This document shows, piece by piece, positions 44,809 through 45,359 of a DNA stretch of 45,359 bases (the first letter of the stretch is position 1; each line of letters opens with the position of its first letter). The stretch spans positions 1 to 45,359 of the forward strand of contig NZ_FORN01000048.1 of the NCBI RefSeq assembly GCF_900114015.1, written 5' to 3'. Both the position numbers and the translations under genes were made by a program. The stretch is from Caulobacter sp. UNC279MFTsu5.1. Its GTDB lineage: Bacteria > Pseudomonadota > Alphaproteobacteria > Caulobacterales > Caulobacteraceae. The notes below the pieces were generated by a model that made no database searches, was not told the origin of the DNA, and saw only the letters and a program-made list of their open reading frames with translations.

Positions 44809-45359
44809 AGCCGAGGACGCGCGCTCACGCCCGCGCGTCAGCCGATTTGCAGGGCGGTCCATGAGTGCGCGTCCCCGGTTGGGCGTCCATCCTCGGCGGA
44901 TAGCCAACAGAGTTCAGCAATTTCAGAGGCTTGAACTTTCTCGACCCCGATCTGTCCTCACCCTCTCAGACCGGCCGCATACTGCTTGCACCTGAAGGCA
45001 CGGGGAGGGCGCACGTACGGCGACCGATGCGGCCTTCGGGGGTGGACGAGCGGGAAGGCTTGTCCGTCATGTCTCCGCGGAGACGTCCCAGGTCGGTTCG
45101 GAGCAGGTTCGCCTTGGTCGCGACGAAACTCCGGCGCCGGGATAGGCGGATCGAGCCAGCAGGCCTGGGCTGAAATCGCCCAAGCGGTCCGGGGCGCGCC
45201 AACACCCCGCCCGTCGGGGGCCTCCATCGGAGCGGGTTAAAAATCCGCGATCCGAAGGCTTCCGGATAACGGCTCCACGCGAAGCGCCTGACTTCGTCGA
45301 AACGGTACTTACAACTGCAAACCATCCGGGCGAGGCCCGGGCGCTTCGCACCCTTCCCA
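44809..45359. other. Gene-free right edge
   Basis: No convincing protein gene is visible. Open frames on both strands (for example up to 119 codons on the minus strand) lack a ribosome site and family resemblance. Apart from the element at 44959-45055, I see an inverted repeat AGTTCA...TGAACT (44911-44938) and a short CCGGGC/GCCCGG hairpin near 45330. The region may belong to the 5' side of a gene beyond the edge. Confidence 0.55.
44959..45055 (+). repeat. Copy B of a diverged inverted pair; candidate structured RNA
   Basis: It is the partner of 175-271, in opposite orientation and about 75% identical without gaps. On the plus strand GGCCGCAT (44973-44980) pairs perfectly with ATGCGGCC (45027-45034). 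Outside it, ACCC with GGGT, GTCC with GGAC and CCCG with CGGG can extend the stem, from roughly 44945 to 45055. The inside loop (about 45 bases) also keeps conserved blocks. It lies 150 bp after the SRPBCC gene. No protein family was recognised in any frame. Confidence 0.5.

Noticed and set aside
44966..45325. 119-codon open frame on the minus strand at the right edge
   Set aside because: No ribosome site, no family resemblance and it overlaps the candidate structured element; the gap-free match to the left-edge copy holds at the nucleotide level in all frames, not specifically in this one.

Overview
The window is high-GC DNA packed with genes on both strands. It reads as a chromosomal segment of an alphaproteobacterium, most likely Caulobacterales and probably Caulobacter or a close relative. 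That placement rests on the ispDF / dusB-ntrB-ntrC-ntrY-ntrX / D-amino-acid transaminase / hfq / hflX order, a fused IspDF, an NtrC without the GAFTGA loop, the Rrf2-desulfurase-sufBCDS layout, and an sdhE-like gene next to mfd. It is inferred from gene content; no database was searched. I see no rRNA, tRNA, CRISPR array, insertion sequence or integrase.

Layout. 1-2.6 kb: a type-II NADH-dehydrogenase-like flavoprotein, the remnant of a VOC/PhnB-type gene, and an alpha/beta hydrolase, all on the minus strand. 2.8-10.2 kb: an iron-sulfur cluster assembly operon (Rrf2/IscR-type regulator, NifS/IscS-type desulfurase, sufB, sufC, sufD, sufS, sufT, A-type carrier, small Cys protein), tightly coupled except for two palindromic repeats before sufC and sufD. 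10.2-16.0 kb: phospholipid and envelope genes (CDP-alcohol phosphatidyltransferase, PlsC-like acyltransferase with a TetR regulator, a GT9 glycosyltransferase with a DUF6165 gene), an unusual arginase-fold protein, a FUSC membrane protein and a PncC/CinA amidase. 16.1-18.0 kb: a small secreted protein and a divergent RidA-like/LysR pair.

18.0-29.4 kb: ispDF diverges from dusB-ntrB-ntrC and ntrY-ntrX, followed by the transaminase, hfq and hflX. This block combines nitrogen sensing, RNA-based regulation and tRNA modification. 29.6-32.0 kb: a lone phage-type lysozyme and an SDR gene divergent from an XRE/MmyB-type regulator whose start codon sits inside a perfect palindrome. 32.0-38.5 kb: a minus-strand run of mazG, a GPH-type transporter, a small exported protein, nhaA, a GNAT acetyltransferase, cobQ and an HxlR regulator. 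38.5-44.8 kb: an NmrA-like oxidoreductase, an SdhE-like factor, mfd, a NIPSNAP protein and an SRPBCC protein.

Five long intergenic palindromes of three or four types are present. Two (26.6 and 39.9 kb) are copies of the same element; two supply Shine-Dalgarno sequence to the gene that follows. The most unusual signal is at the window's two ends. A 97-bp stretch near the left edge (minus sense) and another near the right edge (plus sense) are about 75% identical with no gaps. Both can fold into a long hairpin, and one stem difference is absorbed as a G-U pair. Neither looks protein-coding, so this is a candidate structured RNA or repeat family.
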